Notes under the pieces: model-generated
Told to the model about the DNA's origin: nothing
Database searches by the model: none
Seen by the model: the letters and a program-made list of their open reading frames with translations, nothing else
NCBI GenBank assembly: GCA_021803085.1
Contig: JAJZMD010000287.1
Location: 25,056 to 89,055, forward strand
Direction of reading: 5' to 3'
Source: Actinomycetes bacterium
Lineage (GTDB): Bacteria; Actinomycetota; Acidimicrobiia; Acidimicrobiales; RAAP-2
Length of the DNA: 64,000 nucleotides
Shown: positions 1 through 8,859 of the stretch, in pieces
Layout: each line of letters starts with the position of its first letter
How positions within the stretch are numbered: the first letter of the stretch is position 1
Made by a program: the position numbers and the translations under genes

Positions 1-1290
1 TTCTCGGACCTCGGCGTTCCCCGGGCGCTGGCGGCGGCCTTGGAGCAGCGAGGGATCGTCACCCCCTTCCCGATCCAGGCGGCCACCTTGCCCGATTCCC
101 TTGCCGGGCGCGACGTCAGCGGCAAGGCACCCACGGGGGCGGGCAAGACGCTTGCGTTCGGGTTGGCGGTCCTGTCCCGGCTCGCCTCTACGCCTCGTGC
201 CGGCCGGCGTGGTCGCCGGCATCCGACCGCTCTCGTACTCGTCCCCACCCGTGAGCTCGCAGCCCAGATTGAGGACGTGATGACCTCCTTGGCCGCGGTC
301 ATCGGGGCCCAGGTGGCCTCGATCTACGGCGGCGTCGGGTACGCGAAGCAGGTGGCAGCCCTGCGAAGCGGCGTCGACGTGCTCGTGGCCTGTCCTGGAC
401 GACTCAGCGACCTTGTCGAACGAGGCTCGGTCCACCTGTCGCACGTGGACATGGTGGTCATCGACGAGGCCGACCGGATGGCCGACATGGGCTTTCTTCC
501 CGCGGTGCGCCGCCTGATCGACAGAACCCGCGCCTCGCGCCAGACCCTCCTGTTCTCGGCCACCTTGGGTGGTCCAGTCGACAAGCTTGTCCGTGACTAC
601 CAGCACGACCCGGTGCGTCACGACGTCGCGCTGACCGATGCCGATCGAGGAGAGGTCTCCCACCACTTCTGGCGGGTCGAATCCCATGATCGGGTCGCCG
701 TGACGACCGAGGTCGTCACGGCGAGCGGCCCGGCCGTGGTCTTCTGCCGCACCAAGCGCGGCGCGGATCGCCTCTCGGACCGGCTCACCCGCTCGGGCCT
801 GGCGACGGCGGCCATCCATGGGGACCGCAGCCAGAGCCAGCGCGAGCGGGCCCTGGCCGCGTTTCGTGCTGGTCGGCTCGACGCGCTCGTCGCCACCGAT
901 GTCGCAGCGCGCGGGATCCACGTCGATGCGGTGCCGCTCGTGGTCCACTTCGATCCAGCCGCCGACGCCACCGACTACGTCCACCGGTCGGGACGTACCG
1001 GCAGAGCTGGTGCCGACGGGACCGTCGTGTCCTTGATCGGCAGCGAGCATCTCGCTACGACCGGGACCATCCAGCGAAGGCTGGGACTCTCGAGCGGGGT
1101 CTCCTCGCCCGACGTCTCCTCCCTTGCCGTCGTCGACACCGAACGCCGACCCCGACCTGGTCCTGGCCGAACGAAGGGCGCCACGAGGGAAGGCGGAGAC
1201 GGACGGCGCACTCGAGACGCGTCGGGTGCGCCGTCGACGAGGCCGCCCCGCTCGTCCCGCCGTCGGGGGAGCCGCGCGAGCTGGCGCTGA
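1..1290 (+). CDS. DEAD-box ATP-dependent RNA helicase, 5' end outside the window
   Basis: The reading frame is open from base 1, where the codons already encode the Q-motif region (FSDLGVP, then PFPIQ), so the true start lies upstream. Visible helicase motifs in order are I (APTGAGKT), Ia (PTREL), Ib (PGRL), II (DEAD within VIDEADRM), III (SAT), IV (VFCRTKRG), V (ATDVAARGI) and VI (HRSGRTGRAG). Both RecA-like domains are therefore present and the ATPase core looks intact. The last 60 or so residues are basic, rich in Arg, Gly and Ser, as in the RNA-binding tails of bacterial RhlE/DeaD-type helicases. The likely role is RNA unwinding in ribosome assembly or mRNA turnover. The subfamily cannot be decided from this fragment. 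Confidence 0.93.
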   Translation, partial: FSDLGVPRALAAALEQRGIVTPFPIQAATLPDSLAGRDVSGKAPTGAGKTLAFGLAVLSRLASTPRAGRRGRRHPTALVLVPTRELAAQIEDVMTSLAAVIGAQVASIYGGVGYAKQVAALRSGVDVLVACPGRLSDLVERGSVHLSHVDMVVIDEADRMADMGFLPAVRRLIDRTRASRQTLLFSATLGGPVDKLVRDYQHDPVRHDVALTDADRGEVSHHFWRVESHDRVAVTTEVVTASGPAVVFCRTKRGADRLSDRLTRSGLATAAIHGDRSQSQRERALAAFRAGRLDALVATDVAARGIHVDAVPLVVHFDPAADATDYVHRSGRTGRAGADGTVVSLIGSEHLATTGTIQRRLGLSSGVSSPDVSSLAVVDTERRPRPGPGRTKGATREGGDGRRTRDASGAPSTRPPRSSRRRGSRASWR

Positions 1291-1575
1291 CGATCCCGTG
1301 TCCGCCCCGGATCGTCGAAGCGCGTTCTTGGATTCGTACGAGAGCGCCGTCACCGTGTCCGGAATACAGCCTGAGGATCTCGGCCACCCCGCGTCGTGCC
1401 CGTAGGGTCCGAAAATGCCATCTGGCTGTGGACCAGGGATTCCGCGATCGCGGCACATCCGGCTACGGTCCGACTCCGCCATGTCCAGGCCGTTTCGTGA
1501 AGACGAGCACGCAGAGCCGGCGGAGGAGCACCGTGTCGACGTGGTAGAAGTCGCACCCGATCAAGCCCTTGGATT

Positions 1576-1894
1576 GTGCACAGAGGAACTCCGCTCGAAG
1601 CCGCTATCGAGACCGCGTTCGCCGTCGTGCGCGACGGAGGAACGGTGAGCCGGGTCGGCGTGCCGCAGTACGGCAAGGTGCCCATGGACTTCGGCGTGTT
1701 CCTCCCGCAACGTGACACTGACCGGCGGGGTCGCCCCGGCCCGGGCCTACATCGACGAGCTGCTCCCCGACATCCTCGACGGCGGGATCGAGCCGGGGAG
1801 GGTCTTTGACCGAACCGTCGGCCTCGACGACATCGCGGCGGGCTACCGGGCGATGGCGGACCGCACTGCCGTGAAGGTCCTCGTCCGTCCATGA
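1576..1894 (+). pseudogene. Remnant of a zinc-dependent alcohol dehydrogenase (C-terminal part, frameshifted)
   Basis: Two overlapping frames together spell the C-terminal end of a medium-chain zinc alcohol dehydrogenase. The first frame gives ETAFAVVRDGGTVSRVGVPQYG, with GGTVSRVGVP matching the end of the Rossmann domain. The second frame, from about 1712, gives TLTGGVAPARAYIDELLPDI and ends in AMADRTAVKVLVRP, the usual family tail. The frame change falls near 1700-1712. The catalytic-domain N-terminal half is absent; upstream DNA (1291-1575) has no readable continuation beyond a few codons. This is a decayed gene fragment just upstream of the aldo/keto reductase and is not expected to give a working enzyme. 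Confidence 0.75.
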
Positions 1895-1952
1895 TCCCCT
1901 GCATCCCCTGATCGCCTGCATCCCCTGATCGCTCCAGAGAGAGGAAGCACCC

Positions 1953-2972
1953 ATGGAATATCGACCTCTCGGACGCACCGGGGTCCAGGTCTCCGCACTG
2001 TGTCTCGGCGCCATGATGTTCGGCGAGTGGGGCACCAAGGACCACGATGAGTCCATCCGCATCATCCACCGAGCCCTCGACGCTGGGATCAACTTCGTCG
2101 ACACCGCGGACGTCTACTCGCATGGGGAGTCCGAAGAGATCGTCGGCGAGGCCCTGCGGGGCCGGCGCGACGACATCGTGGTGGCGACCAAGGTCCACAT
2201 GCCGATGGGCGACGACCCCAACCGGCGGGGCAACGGCCGCCGGTGGATCATCGCCGAAGTCGAGAACAGCCTGCTCCGGCTGGGCACCGACTGGATCGAC
2301 ATCTGCCAGGTGCATCGCTTCGACCCCGCCGTCGACGTGGAGGTCACTCTCGGTGCGCTCAGCGACCTTGTGCGGGTCGGGAAGATCCGCTACTTCGGCC
2401 ACTCGACCTGGCCGGTCTCTGCGATCGTGGAAGCCCAGTGGACCGCTGAGCGCCGAGGCTTGGACCGGCCGTGGACCGAGCAGCCCACCTACTCGATCCT
2501 CACTCGCGGCATCGAACGTGACGTGCTGCCCACCCTCGCTCGCTACGGCTATGGCGTGCTCTCCTACAGCCCGCTCGCCGGGGGCTGGCTGTCGGGACGT
2601 TGGCGCAAGGGGGCCGGCCAGCAGCCCTCGACGCGTGCCGGGCGCCTTCCTGAGCGCTTCGACCTGTCCAAGCCCGAGAACCAGCGCAAGCTGGAGGCCG
2701 CCGAGGCCCTGGCCCAGCTGGCCGAGGAGGCAGGGGTGAGCCTGATCGAGCTCGCCGTCGCCTTCGTGCTGCGCCACCCGGCCATCACCTCGGCGATCAT
2801 CGGCCCGCGCACGATGGAGCACCTCGAGTCCCAACTCGGCGCGACCGACGTGCACCTCGGTGACGAGCTCCTCGACGCACTCGACCAGATCGTCGCCCCC
2901 GGCGTCACCATCAACCCCGCCGACGACGGCTGGGTTCCCCCCGCCCTCGACCCAGCCGCCCGCCGCCGCTGA
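1953..2972 (+). CDS. Aldo/keto reductase
   Basis: This 339-residue protein has the full length of an AKR TIM barrel. The catalytic tetrad can be read: Asp50 and Tyr55 in FVDTADVYSHGESE, Lys80 in VVATKVHM and His121 in CQVHRFD. The late cofactor-binding segment (SAIIGPRTMEHLESQL) that holds the NADPH adenosine phosphate is also present. It should reduce an aldehyde or ketone with NADPH; the substrate cannot be told. A purine-rich ribosome site (gagaggaag) lies just before the ATG. The cupin gene follows 22 bases downstream on the same strand, so the two probably form a transcription unit. The AKR family is also common in sugar and xenobiotic metabolism. Confidence 0.92.
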   Translation: MEYRPLGRTGVQVSALCLGAMMFGEWGTKDHDESIRIIHRALDAGINFVDTADVYSHGESEEIVGEALRGRRDDIVVATKVHMPMGDDPNRRGNGRRWIIAEVENSLLRLGTDWIDICQVHRFDPAVDVEVTLGALSDLVRVGKIRYFGHSTWPVSAIVEAQWTAERRGLDRPWTEQPTYSILTRGIERDVLPTLARYGYGVLSYSPLAGGWLSGRWRKGAGQQPSTRAGRLPERFDLSKPENQRKLEAAEALAQLAEEAGVSLIELAVAFVLRHPAITSAIIGPRTMEHLESQLGATDVHLGDELLDALDQIVAPGVTINPADDGWVPPALDPAARRR

Positions 2973-2994
2973 CCCTCCCGAAAGGAGCACCACG

Positions 2995-3393
2995 ATGGAG
3001 ATCTCTCCCAAACCGCCGACGGCCAAGGGTCCGACCGACACGTTCACCGGTGACGTGTGGGTGGATCCGATCACCCGCGGGCTACCGTCCTCGCAGCTGA
3101 ACGTGGGCGCCGTGCGCTTCACCCCGGGCGCTCGCAGCGCCTGGCACTCCCATGACGGAGGCCAGACCCTCTACGTCACCGAGGGCCGGGGCCTGGTCCA
3201 GGTTCGCGGCGAAGATGCGGTCGAACTGCGTCCAGGCGACGTCGTCTACGCGCCTCATGGCGAGGAGCACTGGCACGGCGCCACCCCGGAGGACTTCATG
3301 ATCCATCTGTCCATCACCGAAGGGGCACCGCGCTGGGGAGCCCACGTGAGCGACGCCGAGTACGCCGACGCTTGTCGGCACGAAGCTCGGTAG
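2995..3393 (+). CDS. Small cupin-domain protein
   Basis: The 132-residue product is a single cupin barrel. Motif 1 is seen as WHSHDGGQTLYVTEGRG (two His and a Glu as likely metal ligands) and motif 2 as PGDVVYAPHGEEHWHGA. The start was placed at the ATG preceded by aaaggagcac, which gives the normal length for small monocupins; the open frame runs further upstream inside the aldo/keto reductase. Proteins of this type are annotated variously as cupin or hydroxynitrile-lyase-like enzymes and are often next to oxidoreductases. Its substrate is unknown. It most likely binds a divalent metal and is co-transcribed with the aldo/keto reductase. Confidence 0.85.
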   Translation: MEISPKPPTAKGPTDTFTGDVWVDPITRGLPSSQLNVGAVRFTPGARSAWHSHDGGQTLYVTEGRGLVQVRGEDAVELRPGDVVYAPHGEEHWHGATPEDFMIHLSITEGAPRWGAHVSDAEYADACRHEAR

Positions 3394-3785
3394 CGGCCCG
3401 TCACCGCGGGCACCGGGCCAGCATGGAGCCCGCGCTCGTGGAGCCCAGCGTCAGCGGGAAGAGGCGAGCTGCGGCGGCGGGATCCGCGCCGGCTGTGTCG
3501 ACGTGGCCGTCATCTTCGCCCGGGCCGACGGTGGCGGGGACACGGGGATCAGCGCCTCCTGCCACGACGAGCACGACCGCTGCGGGCCACAGATCGTGGG
3601 CTCTGCAGTCGGCGCCGGCGCGGTCCGCGATCTCGTCGCCCGTCGCCAGGAGCCGTCCACGTGCTCGACGTCGACAACCGCGACACCTACCGCAGCTGAA
3701 GGCGCCGACGGCGGTGCACCACCAGGGCACCCTTGCATCGACGCCCCTCGGTCACCTTTGTCCCCTCGGTCAGAGACGTCATCGG
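3394..3785. other. Stretch without a supported gene
   Basis: Several frames stay open across these 392 bases because of the high GC content, but none shows a domain, a ribosome site or a family motif that I recognise. It separates the cupin gene from the convergent small PH-like gene and may hold decayed coding sequence. Confidence 0.5.
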
Positions 3786-4130
3786 TCAGATCACCGGCCC
3801 GGTCCCGCCGTCGGTGACCTCGACGCCACGCTCGCGCAGCGCCGATTCGAAGGCCGCGGGATCGTCGGGGGTCACGAACGGCTTGATCGCCTTTCCGGCG
3901 TCCACGAGGAAGGCGACCGTCTTGCGCGGGCGCCTCGGGTCGAAGTTGGCCCAATAGCCGGGGTTGGCGGTTCCCCAGATGCGGCCCCTGCCCCGGAAGG
4001 TCGACATGTCGGCCCGGCGGACCGAACGGATGGCGGACAGCGGCACGCGCTTGACGGTGCCAGGGAAGTAGTAGCCCTTGATGGTGAGGACATCGTCGGT
4101 CACGCCGATGGAGCCGTCCTGGTAAGCCAC
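3786..4130 (-). CDS. Small PH-like domain protein of unknown function
   Basis: The 114-residue product starts at a GTG with a strong ribosome site (aaaggag, 4 bases away). It consists of alternating short strands (GVTDDVLTIKGYYFPG, VPLSAIRSVRRADM, KTVAFLVDAG) and a C-terminal helix (DDPAAFESALRERGV), the layout of bacterial PH-like domains. No catalytic residues are evident. The phrase SVRRADMSTFRGR recurs in decayed form near 20.7 kb, which shows that this genome has, or had, paralogs of this protein. Function is unknown; it is not obviously tied to either neighbour. Confidence 0.75.
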   Translation of the reverse strand: MAYQDGSIGVTDDVLTIKGYYFPGTVKRVPLSAIRSVRRADMSTFRGRGRIWGTANPGYWANFDPRRPRKTVAFLVDAGKAIKPFVTPDDPAAFESALRERGVEVTDGGTGPVI

Positions 4131-4400
4131 GGGCCCTCCTTTGTTCCTCCGGGCGGAGATGCTATTGGAGCCCGCCCCGCCCGCGCGGGATCGGGTCGCT
4201 GCCCTCCGGCACCGCTACGAGGGAGCCGATCTTCGGGCCCAGCCCGAAGGCGGAGGTGCGCGCCCGGGTGAGCGAACCGTTCCAGATCGGAGGGCTGGGG
4301 CCCGCCAGGGCCCCTACGTGAAGAGTCAGTGTGGAGGCATCCACGCGCGAGCACGCGCAGTCGAAGACCCGTGTTGCAGCGAGCCAGTGGACCTGCTGGG

Positions 4401-4901
4401 TCACAGAATTCCTAGCTGCTGCATGTAGGTCTGGTTGTCCCAGTACAGCCATTCCTCGTCCATCGTTCCTTGCTCGTTCCAGCGGGCAAAGGTGGCCATG
4501 TTGATGGAGAACTCCATGCCGGTCGGCTGGATGACACCTCCCTTGCCGTCGGGCATGGGTTCGGTGAAGGTGCCGCGCATCACGCCGGTCACCGCGGTCC
4601 ACTGGTCTTGGGCGATGCGCATGGGGTGCATGGCGATGCGGGTGTCGGGCGCGTAGACGAACATCGCATCCATGTCCTTCATGTGGGTCTCGAGACCGTC
4701 GGTGAAGTGGCCGTCGGGGAAGTGGACGCGGACATGTTGTGCGTGACTTTCGTGGAAACGGGTCCAGTCGCGGCGCGAGAAGACGTTGAAGTCCATCTCG
4801 TCGAAGGCGAGCAGGTTGCGCTTCTCGAATTCGGTCGCGCTTGGCAACATGGAGAGCTCCAACCGTTCCTGGCTGGCAGAGGCATCCGGCAACAAGTCCA
4901 T
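4401..4901 (-). CDS. SnoaL-like / ester-cyclase-type NTF2-fold protein
   Basis: The start was set at ATG 4901 because a good ribosome site (aagggaggtcgag) precedes it; the open frame continues upstream but the extension is basic and low in structure. The resulting 166-residue protein has the hallmarks of the SnoaL-like polyketide-cyclase superfamily: an early helix containing NLLAFDEMDFNVFSRRDWTRF, a HVRVHFPDG strand, and a late strand with EFSINMATFARW followed by EEWLYWDNQTYMQQLG. Members are NTF2-fold proteins, some of them ring cyclases or hydroxylases, many of unknown role. No partner gene here identifies a pathway. Confidence 0.75.
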   Translation of the reverse strand: MDLLPDASASQERLELSMLPSATEFEKRNLLAFDEMDFNVFSRRDWTRFHESHAQHVRVHFPDGHFTDGLETHMKDMDAMFVYAPDTRIAMHPMRIAQDQWTAVTGVMRGTFTEPMPDGKGGVIQPTGMEFSINMATFARWNEQGTMDEEWLYWDNQTYMQQLGIL

Positions 4902-5028
4902 CTCGACCTCCCTTGACAGGTTGGGCGCTCTGCGTGACGGTAGCCGCAGCTTCGCGTCGTCACAATGGGTTCGTCTACGGGCAACGTCTCGCGGGGATCG
5001 TGGAGGCGTGCTTCTTGGACGGAGATGG

Positions 5029-5694
5029 TCATCGTCGCTGTTCTCTTGAAGTGTCGGAGCGTGGGGTTGCACTGGGGTGGGAGACGGGGACGTTCAAGTT
5101 GAAGTGCACACCGGCCATTCGGATGGCGAAGCAGACGCAGGCCGCGATCACGGCGAGGGCGTCGTTGTAGAAGTGGAACTCGAGCGCCAACGCGGTGAGC
5201 GTGGCACCGCAGGCGGCAGGGATGGCGTACAGGCCGCTCGAGAGCACGGTCGGCACCTTGCGGATGACCACGTCGCGGACGGTGCCGCCGCCGACGCCGG
5301 TGATGGTGCCGAGGACGACCGACTGGAACGGTCCGAGATGGGCGGCGAAGGCGGTGGTGGTGCCCGTCACGCAGAACAGCGCCAGGCCCGCGGCGTCGAA
5401 GACGGTGATCGAGCGCTGGAGGCGTACCCACAGCTGGCGGGCGAAGAACGCGGAGATGCCGGCGCCGCCACCGACGGCGAGGTAGCGCCAGTCCCGGAAG
5501 GCTGCGGGGGGCAGCGAGCCGATCAGCACGTCGCGGATGATGCCGCCTCCGAGAGCAGTGATGACCGCCAACACGATGACGCCCACGATGTCGAGGTTCT
5601 CTGCCTCCATGGCGGTGAGCGCGCCGTTCAGCCCGAACACGAAGGTGCCCGACAGCTCGAGGACGATCTGCAAGGTCGATTCGGCGTTCGACAC
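5029..5694 (-). CDS. TRIC / UPF0126 family membrane protein
   Basis: The 221-residue protein has about seven hydrophobic segments and shows the internal duplication of the family: GGGIIRDVL in the first half and GGGTVRDVV in the second. The Gly-rich kinks in these helices form the pore in structurally known prokaryotic TRIC trimeric cation channels. The gene begins 12 bases after the stop of the upstream amidohydrolase on the same strand, so the pair is very likely one operon. Whether it carries K+ or another solute cannot be seen. The C-terminal tail is short, polar and basic. Confidence 0.88.
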   Translation of the reverse strand: MSNAESTLQIVLELSGTFVFGLNGALTAMEAENLDIVGVIVLAVITALGGGIIRDVLIGSLPPAAFRDWRYLAVGGGAGISAFFARQLWVRLQRSITVFDAAGLALFCVTGTTTAFAAHLGPFQSVVLGTITGVGGGTVRDVVIRKVPTVLSSGLYAIPAACGATLTALALEFHFYNDALAVIAACVCFAIRMAGVHFNLNVPVSHPSATPRSDTSREQRR

Positions 5695-5706
5695 CGCTCC
5701 TGGCTC

Positions 5707-6996
5707 TCAGGCCGCTCGAGACGGGGCGAGCCAGGCCAGGGCGGCGACGACCATCGCTTGGATCCCGGTGTCCAAGGTGGGCTCGATGACCGGCGCGAAC
5801 GCCGCCGAGTGGTTGACGGGGATGTCCTGGGCGATTCGACCCGACTCCTCGGCGGTCTGGTAGCGCTGAGGGTCGGTCCCGCCGATCCCCCAGTAGCAGT
5901 AGGGGACCCCGAGCGCTCGGGGGATGTCGCTGAAGTCCTCGCTGGCCGTTTGCATCGGGAGCGGCCGGGCTCGCTCACCGAAGAACGCGGTGAACGCGGC
6001 GGTGACTCTGTCGGTCGTCTCCGCGTCGTTGTCGGTGAGGGGGAAGCGGTCGAACAGCTCGTAGTCCGCCGGTTCGGGGGATCCCGACGCCTCGCACTCG
6101 GCGTCGACGATCCGCTTGATCGCCTCGAGGACCGCGGCGCGGGTCTGTTCGCTGTAGGTGCGCACGTTGAGCTCGATCACCGCGTAGTCGGGGATCACGT
6201 TGCTCTTCGTGCCCGCCTCGAGGCGCCCGACGGTGAGCACGACCGGCTCGCCGGGACGGGTCTCGCGAGCCACGACGGTCTGGAGCCGCACCACGATCAT
6301 CGCGGCGAGCACCACCGGGTCGACCGAGGCCTGGGGCATGGAGCCGTGCGCGCCACGCCCGTGGAGGATGACGCGCATGCTGTCGGCGGCAGAAAGGGTC
6401 GGACCGGCGTGGGTGCCGACCAGGCCCGCAGGGGCGGGAAGCACGTGCTGGGCCAACGCGACATCGGCCCTCGGAACGAGCGTCGCCAGGCCGTCGTCGA
6501 CCATGCCGTGTGCGCCGTCGCCGGTCTCCTCGGCCGGCTGGAAGACCGAGACGACCGTGCCTGTCCAGTGGCCGGTGCCGCTGGCGAGCAGATGGGTGGC
6601 GCCGAGCAGGCAGGCGACGTGCATGTCGTGGCCGCAGGCGTGCATCACCGGGACCTCGCTGCCGGCGTTGTCGGTGGCGGTCGCGCTGCTGGCGTAGTCG
6701 AGCCCGGTGGCCTCGGCGACCGGCAGGGCGTCCATGTCGGCGCGCAACAGCACCACCGGCCCGTCCCCGTTCCGGATCAGGCCGACCACCCCGGTGCCTC
6801 CGATGCCGGTGTGCGTCGTGATGCCGGATGCGGCGAGGCGCTCTGCGACCTTGGCGGCGGTGGCGTGCTCTTCGTGGGACAGCTCGGGATGGGCGTGAAG
6901 GTCACGGTAGAAGTCAGCGGCCCAACGGCGGACGGCTTCGAGTCCTGAGAGGACCGAGCCAGCAGGCGACGACACCGGCGGGGGAGTGGCCACCAT
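5707..6996 (-). CDS. M20D-family amidohydrolase (hippurate/IAA-amino acid hydrolase type)
   Basis: This 429-residue protein is a complete M20D metallopeptidase-fold amidase. Metal and catalytic residues can be read: DLHAHPELSHEE, RADMDALPV, HACGHDMH (metal ligands), FQPAEETGDGA (the catalytic Glu pair) and, in the lid region, HGRGAHGSMPQ. The C-terminal MQTASEDFSDIP segment carries the last metal ligand context. It should hydrolyse an N-acyl amino acid or similar amide in the cytoplasm; the substrate is not resolved. It is the first gene of an operon with the TRIC-like membrane protein 12 bases downstream. Confidence 0.92.
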   Translation of the reverse strand: MVATPPPVSSPAGSVLSGLEAVRRWAADFYRDLHAHPELSHEEHATAAKVAERLAASGITTHTGIGGTGVVGLIRNGDGPVVLLRADMDALPVAEATGLDYASSATATDNAGSEVPVMHACGHDMHVACLLGATHLLASGTGHWTGTVVSVFQPAEETGDGAHGMVDDGLATLVPRADVALAQHVLPAPAGLVGTHAGPTLSAADSMRVILHGRGAHGSMPQASVDPVVLAAMIVVRLQTVVARETRPGEPVVLTVGRLEAGTKSNVIPDYAVIELNVRTYSEQTRAAVLEAIKRIVDAECEASGSPEPADYELFDRFPLTDNDAETTDRVTAAFTAFFGERARPLPMQTASEDFSDIPRALGVPYCYWGIGGTDPQRYQTAEESGRIAQDIPVNHSAAFAPVIEPTLDTGIQAMVVAALAWLAPSRAA

Positions 6997-7038
6997 CCGA
7001 TTGTGTCCGTATTGGCCGCCGCAAGCCAGCAGGTCCGC

Positions 7039-7551
7039 TCATGACCCCGGTGGTGTCGCTCTCGGGGAGACGGGTTCGATGCCGGCGAGGTGGGCGATCG
7101 TGTTGATTGCGTTGACCATGAGGTCGTGACGAGCGCGTGCTCGAAGTCGCGTCGAAGTGGCACCGTCGTCGTGCCCTTTCGCAGCGAGAGGTCGACGCCG
7201 AGGTGCTCGGTGTCGCAGCGTGCCGCGGTAGGTGTCGGTGCCCTCCTCCGAGTGGGCGATGCCGTGGCCGGCGGTCATCAAGTTGAGCTGTCCGGTCCGG
7301 ATGACCTGCTCGGTGTCGAGCGAGTCGCGGTGAAGGGCCTCGCCCTCCAGGAGCCAGGTCAGGGTCTGCAGGCCGATGTGAGGGTGCGGCGCGACGCCCA
7401 TCCCAGGTGGCCCGCTCACCTGCGCGGGGCCCATGTGATCGACGAAGCACCACGGACCGACCCCGCGCCGACCTCGCCGGGGGAGTGCCCGGCGCACCTC
7501 GATGGCACCCGCCTGGCTCTGCCGGCTGTCGGTGACCTCGAGATCAGTCAC
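7039..7551 (-). pseudogene. Broken pirin-family gene (frameshifts, C-terminal truncation)
   Basis: The first 110 residues are normal pirin: [29 protein letters not shown] and [12 protein letters not shown], which carry the metal-binding His residues. After TYRGTLRH the frame is lost. Pirin-like C-terminal sequence then reappears in other frames, for example [10 protein letters not shown], which belongs to the second cupin domain, before the ORF ends with unrelated sequence. Normal pirins are 230-300 residues, so the second cupin is damaged. The gene overlaps the 3' end of the MarR gene by 8 bases and was probably co-transcribed with it. An intact pirin gene lies at 9998-11017. Confidence 0.75.
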
Positions 7552-8059
7552 TACGCCGAACCCGGTCGTGCGGGCTCTCCTCGTCGCTTGCAGGCTCGTT
7601 GCGATCCGTTGCGATCACGGCGAGGACCTTCTCTGCCGCCGAGGTGATGGCATCGAGCTCAGCGGGGGTGAGCGGGTCGACGAACAGGCGTCGCACCATC
7701 GCCACATGATGCGGCGCGGCCGCTTCGAACGCTCGACGACCGGACTCGGTGGTCACGACGAACGCGCCTCGGCGGTCCTGCCCGCAGGGCTCCTTTTTCA
7801 CGAGCCCCCGACCCGACATGCGGGCGACCTGGTGGGAGACCCGGCTCTTCTCCCAGCCGAGGACCTCTACCAGCTCGAACAGCCGGGCGCGGCCGTCAGG
7901 GCGGTCGGACACGGCGACGAGCACGAGGTAGTCGGCGTAGGACAGCTCCGAGGTGGCGGCCACGTCGGCAGCCAGCCGGCCGCTCAGGCGCAGCTGCATG
8001 AACTGCAGTGCCCGCCACGCTCGCGCTTCTCGCTCGTCGAGCCATCGAACCTCGCCCAT
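7544..8059 (-). CDS. MarR-family transcriptional regulator
   Basis: The 171-residue protein has a winged helix-turn-helix: the recognition region [23 protein letters not shown] is followed by the wing [18 protein letters not shown]. This is the classical MarR arrangement with flanking dimerisation helices. It is divergent from the YceI gene across an 80-base gap containing an 18-base palindrome that is its probable operator, so it likely represses itself and yceI. The downstream pirin gene overlaps by 8 bases but is broken. Pirin and YceI under MarR control is a common actinobacterial arrangement associated with stress or phenolic compounds; the effector is unknown. Confidence 0.88.
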   Translation of the reverse strand: MGEVRWLDEREARAWRALQFMQLRLSGRLAADVAATSELSYADYLVLVAVSDRPDGRARLFELVEVLGWEKSRVSHQVARMSGRGLVKKEPCGQDRRGAFVVTTESGRRAFEAAAPHHVAMVRRLFVDPLTPAELDAITSAAEKVLAVIATDRNEPASDEESPHDRVRRSD

Positions 8060-8084
8060 GGTCCCACTCTAGGGCAGGGAATAG

Positions 8085-8122
8085 TTGACTCATCACCTAT
8101 GTTGGATGATAGATCTACCATC
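8085..8122 (+). promoter_or_regulatory. Divergent promoter with likely MarR operator palindrome
   Basis: A TTGACT hexamer (8085-8090) is followed by gatgatagatctaccatc at 8105-8122, an 18-base inverted repeat with one mismatched pair. It sits where the -10 region of the YceI promoter would be, an ideal place for a repressor of the adjacent MarR type. The YceI ribosome site aaagga follows at 8125. Confidence 0.6.
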
Positions 8123-8139
8123 TGAAAGGAAGCGGCCAC

Positions 8140-8706
8140 ATGAGCACGCCGGGTTCTGCCAGCCTGACCGGCACCTACACCATCGACCCCGCCCACAGCC
8201 GGATCGGGTTCGTCGCCCGCCACGCCATGGTCACCAAGGTGCGCGGCTCGTTCGACGAGTTCGAGAGCTCCGGCTACTTCGACGCCGAGAATCCGGGCAA
8301 CTCGAAGCTCGAGCTTGTGATCAAGGCGGCGAGCATCGACACTCGCAACGCGGACCGTGACGCCCATCTGCGCTCGAACGACTTCTTCGACATGGACACC
8401 TACCCCGAGATCACCTTCGTCTCGACGAGGATCGAGCAGACTTGCGATGTCCGTCACCGCGTGAATGGGGACCTCACGATCAAAGGTGTCACCCTGCCGG
8501 TCGCGGCCGACGTCGAGTACACCGGTGCCGCGGTCGACCCCTACGGCAACCAGCGGGTCGGCTTCGAGGGCACGACGAGCGTCAACCGCAAGGACTGGGG
8601 CGTCAACTGGAACGCAGCGCTCGAGGCCGGTGGGGTGCTCGTGAGCGAGAACGTCACCTTGAAGCTCGAGATCTCCGCCGTCCGCAGTGCGGCCGAGCCC
8701 TCCTGA
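8140..8706 (+). CDS. YceI-family lipocalin-like protein
   Basis: The 188-residue product matches YceI throughout: TYTIDPAHSRIGFVARHAMV at the N-terminus, RGSFDEFE, ASIDTRNADRDAHLRSNDFFD in the middle and GVTLPVAADVEYTG later. The fold is a beta-barrel that binds isoprenoid-like or other long hydrophobic ligands. No signal peptide is present, so the protein is probably cytoplasmic, as in many actinobacterial homologs, in contrast to the periplasmic E. coli form. The ribosome site aaagga precedes the ATG. Expression is probably set by the divergent MarR regulator. Confidence 0.92.
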   Translation: MSTPGSASLTGTYTIDPAHSRIGFVARHAMVTKVRGSFDEFESSGYFDAENPGNSKLELVIKAASIDTRNADRDAHLRSNDFFDMDTYPEITFVSTRIEQTCDVRHRVNGDLTIKGVTLPVAADVEYTGAAVDPYGNQRVGFEGTTSVNRKDWGVNWNAALEAGGVLVSENVTLKLEISAVRSAAEPS

Positions 8707-8742
8707 GCCTGGCTCGCTCTCGTGCACGTCACGCGGGAGAAA

Positions 8743-8770
8743 GCCAGAGCTGCGGTTCCACAGCTCTGGC
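8743..8770 (+). terminator. Hairpin after the YceI gene
   Basis: A perfect 10-base inverted repeat (gccagagctg / cagctctggc) with an 8-base loop lies 36 bases after the YceI stop. There is no T-tract, which is common for actinobacterial terminators. It probably ends the yceI transcript before the VOC gene. Confidence 0.6.
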
Positions 8771-8859
8771 GTTGACCGTCCCCGGCGGCGCGAGCTTTTC
8801 CACCCGAGCCGGAGGGGGGTCCTCCCCTCCAGGTTCTCGACATCCGAAGGGGGCCGGCA

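Noticed and set aside
5077..6948. Plus-strand ORF of 623 codons
   Set aside because: It is the antisense of the TRIC-like and M20 amidohydrolase genes, whose motifs are unmistakable; the long frame is a GC effect.
7039..7551. Pirin ORF as an intact short protein
   Set aside because: Second-cupin sequence reappears in other frames beyond the break, so truncation by frameshift is more likely than a natural short form.
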